Of a DNA stretch of 13,841 bases, positions 7,836 to 13,841 are shown one piece after another (position 1 is the first letter of the stretch; every line of letters starts with the position of its first letter). Origin of the DNA: Flavobacterium psychrophilum (GTDB taxonomy: Bacteria; Bacteroidota; Bacteroidia; Flavobacteriales; Flavobacteriaceae); contig CAMBOW010000050.1 of the NCBI GenBank assembly GCA_945869365.1, positions 1 through 13,841 on the forward strand, in the 5' to 3' direction. The notes beneath the pieces were generated by a model. The model had not been told where the DNA came from and did no database searches. It saw only the letters and a program-made list of their open reading frames with translations. A program made the translations under genes and the position numbers.

Positions 7836-9083
7836 ATGAAAAAAATAATTGTTTTAGTGCTTTTGCTTAGCACAATTATAGTTCAGGCGCAACGTACGTG
7901 TGCTACTCCGCAAAAAACGCAAGAGCTCATTAACACACTGCCAGGTTTTGCGGCCCATCACGAAGAAATGAAAACCTACTTGCGCAATACTTCGCAAGAA
8001 AATATTTTTAACAAAGCAGCCGCGCCACAAGTTGTGGTTACCATTCCGGTGGTATTTCACGTGTTGTATAAAACGGCTACCCAAAATATTTCGGATGCAC
8101 AAATCCTATCGCAATTGGCGGTTCTAAATGCCGATTACCGTAAATTGAATACCGATTTTAACTCGGTAGTTCCTTCGGCTTTTAGACCATTGGGTGCTGA
8201 TATGGAAATAGCTTTTTGTTTGGCAACCCGCACACCAACAGGAGCTTTAACAACTGGAATTACTAGAAAATCAGTGGCTAACTCGTTTAGTTTTGACAAC
8301 AATTATTATGCCGCCTCTGGCGAACCGGCATGGGATACAACCAAGTACTTGAATATATGGGTTGGGAAATTCACCGACAATACCTTGTTGGGTTTTGCCT
8401 ATTTGCCTGATTCAGCGGGAACCAATTATGATGGGCTTTGTATCAGTTATACCGCATTTGGCACAACCGGAACAGCTGCCTCGCCCTTCAATAAAGGCCG
8501 AACTGCTACACACGAAATTGGCCATTATTTTGGATTAGATCACCCGTGGGGTTCGGATGGCAGCAATTGCAATACTACCGCCAATAGCGATGGTGTTGCT
8601 GATACCCCTGCTACTGATAATCCCTATTATAGTTGTCCCACTTTTCCAAGTAATACCAATGCGTGTACCACAACTACTACTGGTTCTATGTTTATGAATT
8701 ATATGGATTATGTCGATGATGCCTGTATGGCCTTTTTTACAGCAGGTCAAAAGGCAATTATGCAAAACACCTTGGCTGGCCCACGATTAAGTTTAATCAC
8801 GTCAAATAACGGCTGTGGCGCTTTAAGTCTAGATGATTTTGAGGCGATTAATGCCATAGCGGTCTATCCAAATCCTGCTTCCAATTACTTCCAAATCACC
8901 TCCCCGCTAGTTGCCATAGACGAAGTAGAATTGTTTAATGCTTTGGGGCAATTGGTTAGTAAACAAAAACTTACGGGTACCAATGCACAAGTTAATGTGA
9001 GTGAGTTGGCGCTAGGAACTTATTATATTAGAATTTACAACCAAGGTTTTTTTGTAAAATCGGCGAAAATTGTAAAGCAATAA
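7836..9083 (+). CDS. Secreted M43-family (pappalysin-type) zinc metalloprotease, T9SS cargo
   Basis: 415 residues. Residues 1-19 are a signal peptide (MKKIIVLVLL start, cleavage likely after VQAQ). The mature protein has the metzincin zinc signature HEIGHYFGLDH (226-236) with His226, His230 and His236 as ligands and Glu227 as catalytic base. A Met-turn NYMDY (288-292, Met290) follows. Cys245, Cys267, Cys277 and Cys297 may form the disulfides common in this family. Upstream, VVTIPVVFHVLY (67-78) is the strand seen at the start of many M43 catalytic domains. Residues ~337-415 are a T9SS sorting domain (VYPNPASN, ELFNALGQLV, LGTYYIRI, terminal KIVKQ). It is therefore likely exported through the outer membrane as an extracellular or surface protease; the substrate cannot be told. 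A shared terminator follows. Confidence 0.93.
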   Translation: MKKIIVLVLLLSTIIVQAQRTCATPQKTQELINTLPGFAAHHEEMKTYLRNTSQENIFNKAAAPQVVVTIPVVFHVLYKTATQNISDAQILSQLAVLNADYRKLNTDFNSVVPSAFRPLGADMEIAFCLATRTPTGALTTGITRKSVANSFSFDNNYYAASGEPAWDTTKYLNIWVGKFTDNTLLGFAYLPDSAGTNYDGLCISYTAFGTTGTAASPFNKGRTATHEIGHYFGLDHPWGSDGSNCNTTANSDGVADTPATDNPYYSCPTFPSNTNACTTTTTGSMFMNYMDYVDDACMAFFTAGQKAIMQNTLAGPRLSLITSNNGCGALSLDDFEAINAIAVYPNPASNYFQITSPLVAIDEVELFNALGQLVSKQKLTGTNAQVNVSELALGTYYIRIYNQGFFVKSAKIVKQ

Positions 9084-9105
9084 ATCAACCTCTTCTATCA
9101 AATAC

Positions 9106-9135
9106 AAATCCCAAGCTCATCCTTGGGATTTTTTT
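9106..9135. terminator. Terminator between convergent genes, probably bidirectional
   Basis: AAATCCCAAG (9106-9115) and CTTGGGATTT (9122-9131) form a perfect 10-bp stem with a 6-base loop, then T through 9135 on the plus strand. The minus-strand methyltransferase stop codon (9134-9136) touches the hairpin. On that strand the stem is followed by a shorter T-rich stretch, so termination there is probable but weaker. Confidence 0.88.
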
Positions 9136-9832
9136 AATATAATCGCGCCAAGTAGTCGAAGTGTTTTCCTTCTGCAATTAGTTCGCATTGCAAGCCATTG
9201 GCCTGTGCTGCTCTTTGAAGTGTATTGTAATCCAAATACAACCACGGAAACGGTGGGTCGGTCTGGCCCTTGTAAGAAACGGTAAAAGTCAGTTCACCAT
9301 AATAGCCCTCGGCAGGAATCGAGTAGCTTCCGTCTTCATTTTCATCATACATATAAATCAAATCAGAACTGTCAAGTAAAATTTGGCCATTCGGATTCAA
9401 GAGTGATTTAAGGTGTTGCAAATAGGTTGGAAGTGCAGCGAGCGTTCCGAAGATTCCGGTGCCATTCATTAAGAGCAAAATGGTGTCAAAGGTTTCATTT
9501 TGAACTGCCAGTATATTTTGCACCCTTGCATTTTTTATCCCGCGAAGCACACAAGTTTCAATTGCTTTATCTGAAACATCAATGGCGCATACCTCAAATC
9601 CTTTGTTTTGCAAATACAAACTGTGGCTGCCGGCGCCGCAGCCGATGTCTAGGATTTTGCCTTTAGCCCTCTCTAGCGCAATTTGTTCTATGTGCGGCAT
9701 CTCCTCAAAAGATCGAAACAAATAGTCCACGGGCATTTCGTCAGCCTCAGAGATGGAGGTTTCGGTAAGGAGATCTTCTGGGGAATTGTTGGTTTGATAA
9801 TCGAGGATGGCTTGGCCAAAAAGATCGTACAT
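9134..9832 (-). CDS. Class I SAM-dependent methyltransferase, acceptor unknown
   Basis: 232 residues from the ATG at 9832. The frame also stays open to a TTG five codons upstream (9847), which lies inside a heptamer array. I prefer the ATG, but the TTG is not excluded. Motif I is ILDIGCGAGSHS (residues ~60-71 from the ATG), binding SAM. An acidic residue at the end of strand beta-2 (CAIDVSD) contacts the ribose. LLLMNGTGIFG corresponds to motif IV and LLNPNGQILLDSSD to the following strand region. The C-terminus has an aromatic-rich FPWLYLDYNTL segment that may shape substrate binding. The N-terminal ~50 residues (YDLFGQAILDYQ) are a short helical extension. No export signal, so cytoplasmic. 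The substrate (small molecule, RNA or protein) cannot be read from sequence. Confidence 0.9.
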   Translation of the reverse strand: MYDLFGQAILDYQTNNSPEDLLTETSISEADEMPVDYLFRSFEEMPHIEQIALERAKGKILDIGCGAGSHSLYLQNKGFEVCAIDVSDKAIETCVLRGIKNARVQNILAVQNETFDTILLLMNGTGIFGTLAALPTYLQHLKSLLNPNGQILLDSSDLIYMYDENEDGSYSIPAEGYYGELTFTVSYKGQTDPPFPWLYLDYNTLQRAAQANGLQCELIAEGKHFDYLARLY

Positions 9833-9840
9833 AATTTTTT

Positions 9841-9861
9841 GTTTCAAGTTTCAAGTTTACT
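9841..9861. repeat. Heptamer array upstream of the methyltransferase
   Basis: GTTTCAA, GTTTCAA, GTTTACT in exact 7-base register on the plus strand. On the coding (minus) strand the units read AGTAAAC, TTGAAAC, TTGAAAC and end eight bases before the methyltransferase ATG. The array mirrors the one at 9931-9951. Confidence 0.8.
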
Positions 9862-9930
9862 GTGTATATTTCACTATCTATCAAGGCAGGTTTTTTAATT
9901 TTTAAAATTGTTATCTTTCCGATTTACAAC

Positions 9931-9951
9931 CTGAAACTTGAAACGTGAAAC
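9931..9951. repeat. Heptamer array spanning the YkgJ-type start codon
   Basis: CTGAAAC, TTGAAAC, GTGAAAC in exact 7-base register. The GTG of the third unit (9945) is the first codon of the downstream gene. It is an inverted counterpart of 9841-9861; the two flank a 69-base spacer between divergent genes. Confidence 0.82.
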
Positions 9952-10439
9952 AAATTCTAGCAGAACTCCAAAAGCTGGCCAAAGATAAGCAAGTCGAAAA
10001 CAAAAAGTTTTTGGATAAGCTCAAAAAGAAAACCCCCAAGAATTTGGACTATGTGATGCAAGAACTCCACGAGGCCGAATTTAAGCGCACTGATTGTTTG
10101 AACTGCGCCAATTGCTGTAAAACAACGGGTCCTTTGTTTACCTCGGCCGATATTGAACGCATTGCCAAGCATCTAAAACAAAAACCCCAGCAATTTATTG
10201 ACCGCTACTTGCGCATCGACGAAGACCAAGATTATGTGTTGCAATCGGTACCCTGCACATTTTTAGATCAGGAGAATTATTGCATGATCTACGAAGTACG
10301 TCCCAAAGCTTGTCGCGAATTTCCCCACACCGACCGCAAAAAGTTTCAGCAAATTACGGATTTGACACTTAAAAATGTGGCCATTTGCCCGGCGGCCTAT
10401 AACATTGTCGAAGCGATGAAGAAAAAGTTGCCGTTGTAA
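9945..10439 (+). CDS. YkgJ/UPF0153-type cysteine-cluster protein
   Basis: 164 residues starting with GTG. No other in-frame start lies before the conserved region. Eight cysteines fit the family: Cys51, Cys54, Cys57 and Cys58 in CLNCANCC, then Cys104 (PCTFLD), Cys113 (CMIYEVRP), Cys123 (CREFPH) and Cys148 (CPAA). Members are proposed to bind zinc or an iron-sulfur cluster through these residues. The biochemical role is not established, and I do not assign one. The N-terminal ~45 residues are a Lys-rich helix (KLAKDKQVENKKFLDKLKKK). No signal peptide. The gene is divergent from the methyltransferase. It may be co-transcribed with the small membrane protein gene 37 bases downstream. Confidence 0.9.
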   Translation: MKQILAELQKLAKDKQVENKKFLDKLKKKTPKNLDYVMQELHEAEFKRTDCLNCANCCKTTGPLFTSADIERIAKHLKQKPQQFIDRYLRIDEDQDYVLQSVPCTFLDQENYCMIYEVRPKACREFPHTDRKKFQQITDLTLKNVAICPAAYNIVEAMKKKLPL

Positions 10440-10476
10440 TAAGTAGTACATTATTTCGTTAGTATAAAAAATTACA

Positions 10477-10695
10477 ATGAAAAGACACTTCAAAAAACTA
10501 GCGGGAATTTATTTGCTTTCCCTGGCAATTTCCATTTTCGGATTCCTGGTTGATTCAGACGAAAACACCAACACCATTTTGATGAATGCTTTTGAAATAA
10601 CGATGATGTCCTTTGTGACTTTTGCAATCATCTCTGGTGTTATATATGGAGTCTATTCGCTTTATTGTCTGCTAGGCAATAAACCTCTTCAATAG
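10477..10695 (+). CDS. Small two-helix membrane protein, unknown function
   Basis: 72 residues. A basic N-terminus (MKRHFKK) leads into a hydrophobic helix (~8-25, LAGIYLLSLAISIFGFLV). A short acidic loop (DSDENTN) and a second helix (~40-66, MMSFVTFAIISGVIYGVYSL) follow. The positive-inside rule puts the N-terminus in the cytoplasm. The ATG follows an AT-rich leader without Shine-Dalgarno. Its stop is three bases from the stop of the convergent NamZ-type gene. I do not recognise a named family. Proper codon structure and a clear membrane pattern argue for a real gene. Confidence 0.7.
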   Translation: MKRHFKKLAGIYLLSLAISIFGFLVDSDENTNTILMNAFEITMMSFVTFAIISGVIYGVYSLYCLLGNKPLQ

Positions 10696-10698
10696 CCA

Positions 10699-12012
10699 TT
10701 AATAGATTAGGTATTTTTTTCGCATCAACATAAAGTCTTCCAACCCTTTTTTCCAGGTCTCTCTTATTTTTTCTTCGGGGAAACCCGCTTCAATTTGTTG
10801 CTGTAGTAGTTTGGTTCCTGCCAATTTGGTAAAAAAGGGAGTAAAGAATTTACTCTTGTCTTCCCATTCGTTGTAGGACGAAATCAACCATTTGAGTTCC
10901 AATTGCTGCGGTTCTGGTTCGAATGATAAATCTTCTCCGCAACATACCACGCCATTATACAAGGGATCTTTGGCGCCCAAATTGGGCAGCGGAGTAAAGC
11001 TGAAGTGATGGGCCAATTGTTGGGGTGAACCAAAAATTTGAAATTGCTTGTTGGTTCCTCTGCCTACGCTAATTGGAGTCCCTTCAAACAAGCACAAGCT
11101 GGGGTATAATTTTATGGCTTGATCATTGGGTAAATTGGGCGAAGGCTTGGCCGGCAAACTGTAAGGCATTTCTCGTGAATAATTCTCACAAGCTACAATC
11201 TTTATCGGGCATTGCATGCCGTCTTTGAGCCATTTTTCGCCATTGATCATTAGGGCATATTCGCCAATTGTCATGCCATGCAAGATGGGGATGGGGTGCA
11301 TGCCCACAAAACTAGTGAATTCTTTTTCTAATACAGGACCATCAACAATGCTGCCGTTTGGATTGGGTCGATCCAAAACCAGGAGCATGATGTTGTGTTC
11401 GGCACAGGCTTCCATTACGTAATGCAAGGTTGAGATGTAGGTATAAAAACGAACGCCCACATCTTGTATGTCAAAAATTAGCACATCCAATCCCGCTAAT
11501 TGTTCGGCTTTGGGCTTTTTGTTGTCGCCGTATAATGATATAATCGGTAAATTAGTTTTGCTGTCTTTGCCGTCTATAATGGTCTCCCCAGCATCGGCAG
11601 TGCCGCGAAATCCGTGTTCGGGGGCAAATATTCGAGTCAATTCAACATGCGTTTTTGCGGCGAGGTAATCGACCAAATGCATTTTTTTGTGCGCAATTAA
11701 ATCTACTTGCGATTGAGAAATTGTATCAAAGACGCTGTAAATGGAATCGAAGGATATGAGTCCGGTTTGGTTTGATACTAATCCAACCTTTTTGCTTTTC
11801 AAAAGTGATAAATAGCTTTTTACATTGTCGGCTCCGGTCAAAAACTGGGTTGATTTTATCCTACTTTTCACCCGGGTTTCATTGGGTGCAGCATAATTAA
11901 TTGGTTTTGGCGCGCGACAAGAACTCAAAAACGCAAGAGCAATTACCCATGCCAGTAGGCTTGACCGAAAAAAGAAACAAGTTTTACGCGGTATAAAAAG
12001 AATAGATAGCAT
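10699..12012 (-). CDS. namZ: DUF1343 / NamZ-type (GH171) lipoprotein, putative exo-N-acetylmuramidase
   Basis: 437 residues from the ATG at 12012. The frame stays open to 12300, but the extra 96 residues overlap the divergent permease gene and look like shadow sequence. From 12012 the protein has a basic N-terminus, a hydrophobic stretch (SLLAWVIALAF) and a lipobox LSSC with Cys32, so it is a probable lipoprotein. Family motifs: VGLVSNQTGL (76-85), IFAPEHGFRG (128-137, with the Glu-His pair probably in the active site), DIQDVGVRFYTYISTLHYVM (181-200), LDRPNPNG (213-220), HGMTIGEYALMINGE (245-259), PSPNLPN (290-296). Characterised members remove terminal MurNAc from peptidoglycan fragments. 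A role in cell-wall recycling at the envelope is inferred from family. Ends against the small membrane protein gene with a 3-base gap and no obvious terminator. Confidence 0.9.
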   Translation of the reverse strand: MLSILFIPRKTCFFFRSSLLAWVIALAFLSSCRAPKPINYAAPNETRVKSRIKSTQFLTGADNVKSYLSLLKSKKVGLVSNQTGLISFDSIYSVFDTISQSQVDLIAHKKMHLVDYLAAKTHVELTRIFAPEHGFRGTADAGETIIDGKDSKTNLPIISLYGDNKKPKAEQLAGLDVLIFDIQDVGVRFYTYISTLHYVMEACAEHNIMLLVLDRPNPNGSIVDGPVLEKEFTSFVGMHPIPILHGMTIGEYALMINGEKWLKDGMQCPIKIVACENYSREMPYSLPAKPSPNLPNDQAIKLYPSLCLFEGTPISVGRGTNKQFQIFGSPQQLAHHFSFTPLPNLGAKDPLYNGVVCCGEDLSFEPEPQQLELKWLISSYNEWEDKSKFFTPFFTKLAGTKLLQQQIEAGFPEEKIRETWKKGLEDFMLMRKKYLIY

Positions 12013-12064
12013 ACTTTGGCAAATAATATAGGGGGTATTGATTATAAATTTAGGTGTAATACTG

Positions 12065-12072
12065 TATTTTTG
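12065..12072 (+). promoter_or_regulatory. -7 promoter element of the ABC permease gene
   Basis: TATTTTTG matches TAnnTTTG and lies 22 bases before the TTG start at 12095. A TTG at 12038-12040 is 24 bases upstream, slightly long for a -33 partner. It lies in the 82-base gap between divergent genes. Confidence 0.5.
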
Positions 12073-12094
12073 AATCCCGATTAAACACGCAATT

Positions 12095-13330
12095 TTGAAT
12101 GTAGAATATTTTATCGCGAAACGCCTTCTCAGCGCCAAAGGGCATAAAAGTAGTGTATCTGCGCCAATTATAAAAATTGCGGTTGCTGCTATTGCCTTAG
12201 GCATGATTATGATGTTGATATCGGTGGCAACAGGTACGGGATTGCAGCAAAAAATTCGGGAGAAAGTAGCTGCGTTTAATGGGCACATTACGATTGCCAA
12301 TTACGAAGACAACCAGTCGCAAGTAAGTGTTTCTCCGCTGTCCATTCACCAAGATTTCTATCCTAAATTCCAACACGTTTCTGGCATTAATCATGTACAA
12401 GCCGTAGCTTCAAAAGCGGCTATTATTCGCACACCAAAAGCCTTTGAGGGGATTGTATATAAAGGGGTTGGCCGCGATTACCAATGGAAAAACCTGCAAG
12501 AATATTTGGTGCAAGGGAAGTTGCCCGATGTGTCGCATGAGCTTACCAATCAGGTGCTTATTTCAGAATTTTTGGCCAATCGCTTGTATTTAAAATTGGG
12601 CGATACGTTCACTACTTTTTTCATGAAAGATGATGGCGTTTCTTTGCCCAATCTTCGAGTTTTTAAGGTGGTGGGAATTTATAATTCGGGGTTTCAAGAA
12701 TTTGATGCCACCTATGTTATTGGTGACATTCGACATGTGCAACGCATCAACAAATGGCGTCCAGATGAGGTGGGTTCTTTTGAGGTGTTTGTTTCTGATT
12801 TCTCTCAAATTAAAGCCAAAGGCGAAGAAGTCTATGCGCAAACGAGTTCAACTTTAGATTCCCAAACCATAGTCGAAAAATACTATTATATTTTTGAATG
12901 GTTGGATTTGTTTGATTTTAATATATTGGTAATTTTAGTAGTGATGATTATTGTGGCTACTATAAATATGGTGGTTGCTTTATTGGTCTTAATTTTGGAG
13001 CGCACTCAAATGATTGGTATTCTCAAAGCCTTGGGCGCGTCCAATTGGTCGGTGCGAAAAATATTTTTATACAATGCCTTTCATTTAATTTTCAAGGGTT
13101 TGCTATGGGGTAATGGCATTGGTCTTGGCTTGTTGTTGTTGCAACAGCAATATGGTATTATCCATTTAGACCCGGCTAATTATTACGTAAACGAAGCGCC
13201 GGTTTATATTAATTGGCTTCATGTTGCGGCATTAAATTTCGGCACTGTCCTAGTTTGTTTGTTGGTGCTGTTGATCCCGTCTTATATCATTACAAAAATA
13301 TCTCCCATTAAGGCCATTCGGTTTGATTAG
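12095..13330 (+). CDS. ABC transporter permease, LolC/E-FtsX (MacB) type
   Basis: 411 residues with the four-helix layout of the family. TM1 is at ~24-47 (IIKIAVAAIALGMIMMLISV). A large extracytoplasmic MacB_PCD-like domain (~50-265) follows. Three C-terminal helices lie at ~275-300, ~325-350 and ~375-398. ERTQMIGILKALGAS (302-316), between TM2 and TM3, is the conserved segment that couples to the ATPase. The start codon is TTG. I keep it because it yields the usual N-terminus (MNVEYFIAKRL) and fits the -7 element; the next Met is inside TM1. Relatives move lipoproteins from the inner membrane (LolCDE) or act as mechanotransmission exporters (MacB). No ATPase gene is in the window, so the exact cargo is open. 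No clear terminator follows. Confidence 0.9.
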   Translation: MNVEYFIAKRLLSAKGHKSSVSAPIIKIAVAAIALGMIMMLISVATGTGLQQKIREKVAAFNGHITIANYEDNQSQVSVSPLSIHQDFYPKFQHVSGINHVQAVASKAAIIRTPKAFEGIVYKGVGRDYQWKNLQEYLVQGKLPDVSHELTNQVLISEFLANRLYLKLGDTFTTFFMKDDGVSLPNLRVFKVVGIYNSGFQEFDATYVIGDIRHVQRINKWRPDEVGSFEVFVSDFSQIKAKGEEVYAQTSSTLDSQTIVEKYYYIFEWLDLFDFNILVILVVMIIVATINMVVALLVLILERTQMIGILKALGASNWSVRKIFLYNAFHLIFKGLLWGNGIGLGLLLLQQQYGIIHLDPANYYVNEAPVYINWLHVAALNFGTVLVCLLVLLIPSYIITKISPIKAIRFD

Positions 13331-13333
13331 ATG

Positions 13334-13420
13334 GTTGTCTGTTCTCCGTTCTCCAATTTCTTTGTTTAATGGTTTAATCGTTTAAACGTTTAACCTTTTT
13401 TTATACGACCATCGAACATC
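13334..13420. repeat. Composite heptamer/octamer cassette, copy A
   Basis: Three heptamers (GTTGTCT, GTTCTCC, GTTCTCC; 13334-13354) are followed by a short spacer. Four octamers follow (GTTTAATG, GTTTAATC, GTTTAAAC, GTTTAACC; 13364-13395). A T-rich spacer and the ACCATCG, AACATC heptamers end the copy. It begins four bases after the permease stop. The palindrome CGTTTAAACG (13379-13388) lies in the octamers. Confidence 0.88.
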
Positions 13421-13435
13421 GGTCATCGAGCAACG

Positions 13436-13535
13436 GTTGTCAGTTCTCGGTTATCCGTTCTCCGATTTCTTTGTTTAATGGTTTAAGCGTTTAAACGTTT
13501 AATCGTTTAACCCTTTTAATCGACCATCGAACAAC
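13436..13535. repeat. Composite heptamer/octamer cassette, copy B
   Basis: Same layout as copy A: four heptamers (GTTGTCA, GTTCTCG, GTTATCC, GTTCTCC; 13436-13463), spacer, five octamers (13473-13512), spacer, ACCATCG, AACAAC. The 13-base excess over copy A is one heptamer plus one octamer minus two spacer bases. Heptamer register is continuous from the end of copy A through copy B (13408-13463, eight units). Confidence 0.88.
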
Positions 13536-13541
13536 TCCCCA

Positions 13542-13562
13542 CTTCCTTCTTCTAACTTCCTG
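13542..13562. repeat. Degenerate heptamer triplet
   Basis: CTTCCTT, CTTCTAA, CTTCCTG in 7-base register, seven bases after copy B. Weak on its own, but the same period as its neighbours. Confidence 0.5.
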
Positions 13563-13607
13563 ACTACTAGCCAAGAGAAAACGGAACTAAAAAAGGCATT
13601 TTTTTTA

Positions 13608-13638
13608 TTTAGAATTTGGGAAAAAGGTTTTACATTTG
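13608..13638 (+). promoter_or_regulatory. Upstream promoter of the putative rRNA operon (P1)
   Basis: TACATTTG (13631-13638) fits TAnnTTTG. TTTA (13608-13611) sits exactly 19 bases upstream as a one-mismatch -33 element, with an A/T-rich stretch before it. Tandem with the promoter at 13721. Confidence 0.6.
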
Positions 13639-13720
13639 CCCCCCGCACAAGGGAAAAGGTTCTTAAGAATTACTGGCACGAGATTTTGACAAAATAATTT
13701 CAAAAATAGTTTGATTAAGA

Positions 13721-13751
13721 TTTGTGTAAGTAAAAAGAATGCTTACTTTTG
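13721..13751 (+). promoter_or_regulatory. Downstream promoter of the putative rRNA operon (P2)
   Basis: TTTG (13721-13724), 19 bases, then TACTTTTG (13744-13751): a full match to the Bacteroidota promoter pattern and the strongest in the window. It is followed by a GC-rich GCACCCGC start region. A small 6-bp hairpin (CGCTTT 13756-13761, AAAGCG 13769-13774) would form at the very 5' end of the transcript. Confidence 0.78.
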
Positions 13752-13794
13752 CACCCGCTTTGAGAATGAAAGCGTATATTAAAAAGAAGAACAC

Positions 13795-13841
13795 GTTCCT
13801 AGACATATTGAATTGACAGCCGTTCTGATGAGAATCAGAAC
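13795..13841 (+). promoter_or_regulatory. rRNA-type leader: boxA-like antitermination site and hairpin
   Basis: CGTTCCTAGACA (13795-13806) resembles the rRNA boxA (E. coli TGCTCTTTAACA). The ATATTGAATTGACAGCC that follows resembles the leader I recall before flavobacterial 16S genes. At the window edge GTTCTGAT (13822-13829) and ATCAGAAC (13834-13841) form a perfect 8-bp stem with a GAGA (GNRA-type) loop. No 16S sequence is in the window; the operon is inferred to start just beyond it. Confidence 0.6.

Noticed and set aside
7838..8765. Minus-strand ORFs within the protease gene (7854-8102, 8535-8765)
   Set aside because: They lie wholly inside a well-supported metalloprotease gene and lack any family motif.
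12013..12300. N-terminal extension of the NamZ-type protein
   Set aside because: Overlaps the divergent permease gene and its promoter; translation is unlike the family and would bury the lipobox.
13331..13600. Replication origin (DnaA-box cluster)
   Set aside because: The GTTTAA octamers and palindrome are AT-rich and iterated, but no TTATNCACA DnaA boxes and no dnaA/dnaN neighbours are present.

Overview
The window looks like chromosome of a member of the Flavobacteriaceae, most likely Flavobacterium or a close relative. The sequence is AT-rich and start sites lack Shine-Dalgarno sequences. Promoters fit the Bacteroidota pattern (TTTG, about 19 bases, then TAnnTTTG). Two proteins carry a signal peptide plus a C-terminal type IX secretion (T9SS) sorting domain. 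Species is not determinable by eye.

Layout. (1) 1-852: 3' part of a TPR protein gene with a strong terminator. (2) 853-1642: gene-free and full of repeats: a heptamer array, a 131-base stepped hairpin, a second hairpin, and two copies of a ~110-base cassette that end in heptamer arrays. (3) 1643-6748, minus: a 1701-residue secreted modular protein with four carbohydrate-binding-like modules, a MopE-like metal-binding motif, a string of Ig-like repeats and a T9SS tail, ending at a UUCG-loop terminator. (4) 7135-7767, plus: queE (7-deazaguanine pathway). (5) 7836-9083, plus: a secreted M43 (pappalysin-type) metalloprotease with a T9SS tail. (6) 9134-9832, minus: a SAM-dependent methyltransferase. 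(7) 9945-10439 and 10477-10695, plus: a YkgJ-type cysteine-cluster protein and a small two-helix membrane protein. (8) 10699-12012, minus: a DUF1343/NamZ-type lipoprotein, divergent from (9) 12095-13330, plus: a LolC/E-FtsX-type ABC permease that starts with TTG. (10) 13331-13841: a gene-free stretch with two composite heptamer/octamer cassettes, then tandem promoters, a boxA-like site and leader that strongly suggest an rRNA operon begins just past the window end.

The genes do not form one pathway. Common threads are the cell surface (two T9SS cargos, a peptidoglycan-amino-sugar hydrolase-like lipoprotein, an envelope ABC permease) and housekeeping (queE, methyltransferase, the rRNA leader). 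No defence system, integrase, transposase, CRISPR or phage gene was found. The most unusual signal is non-coding. Four separate intergenic stretches carry short arrays with an exact 7-base period (one adds an 8-base period), each with a different unit sequence. Where arrays sit inside larger duplicated cassettes, copies differ by whole units.
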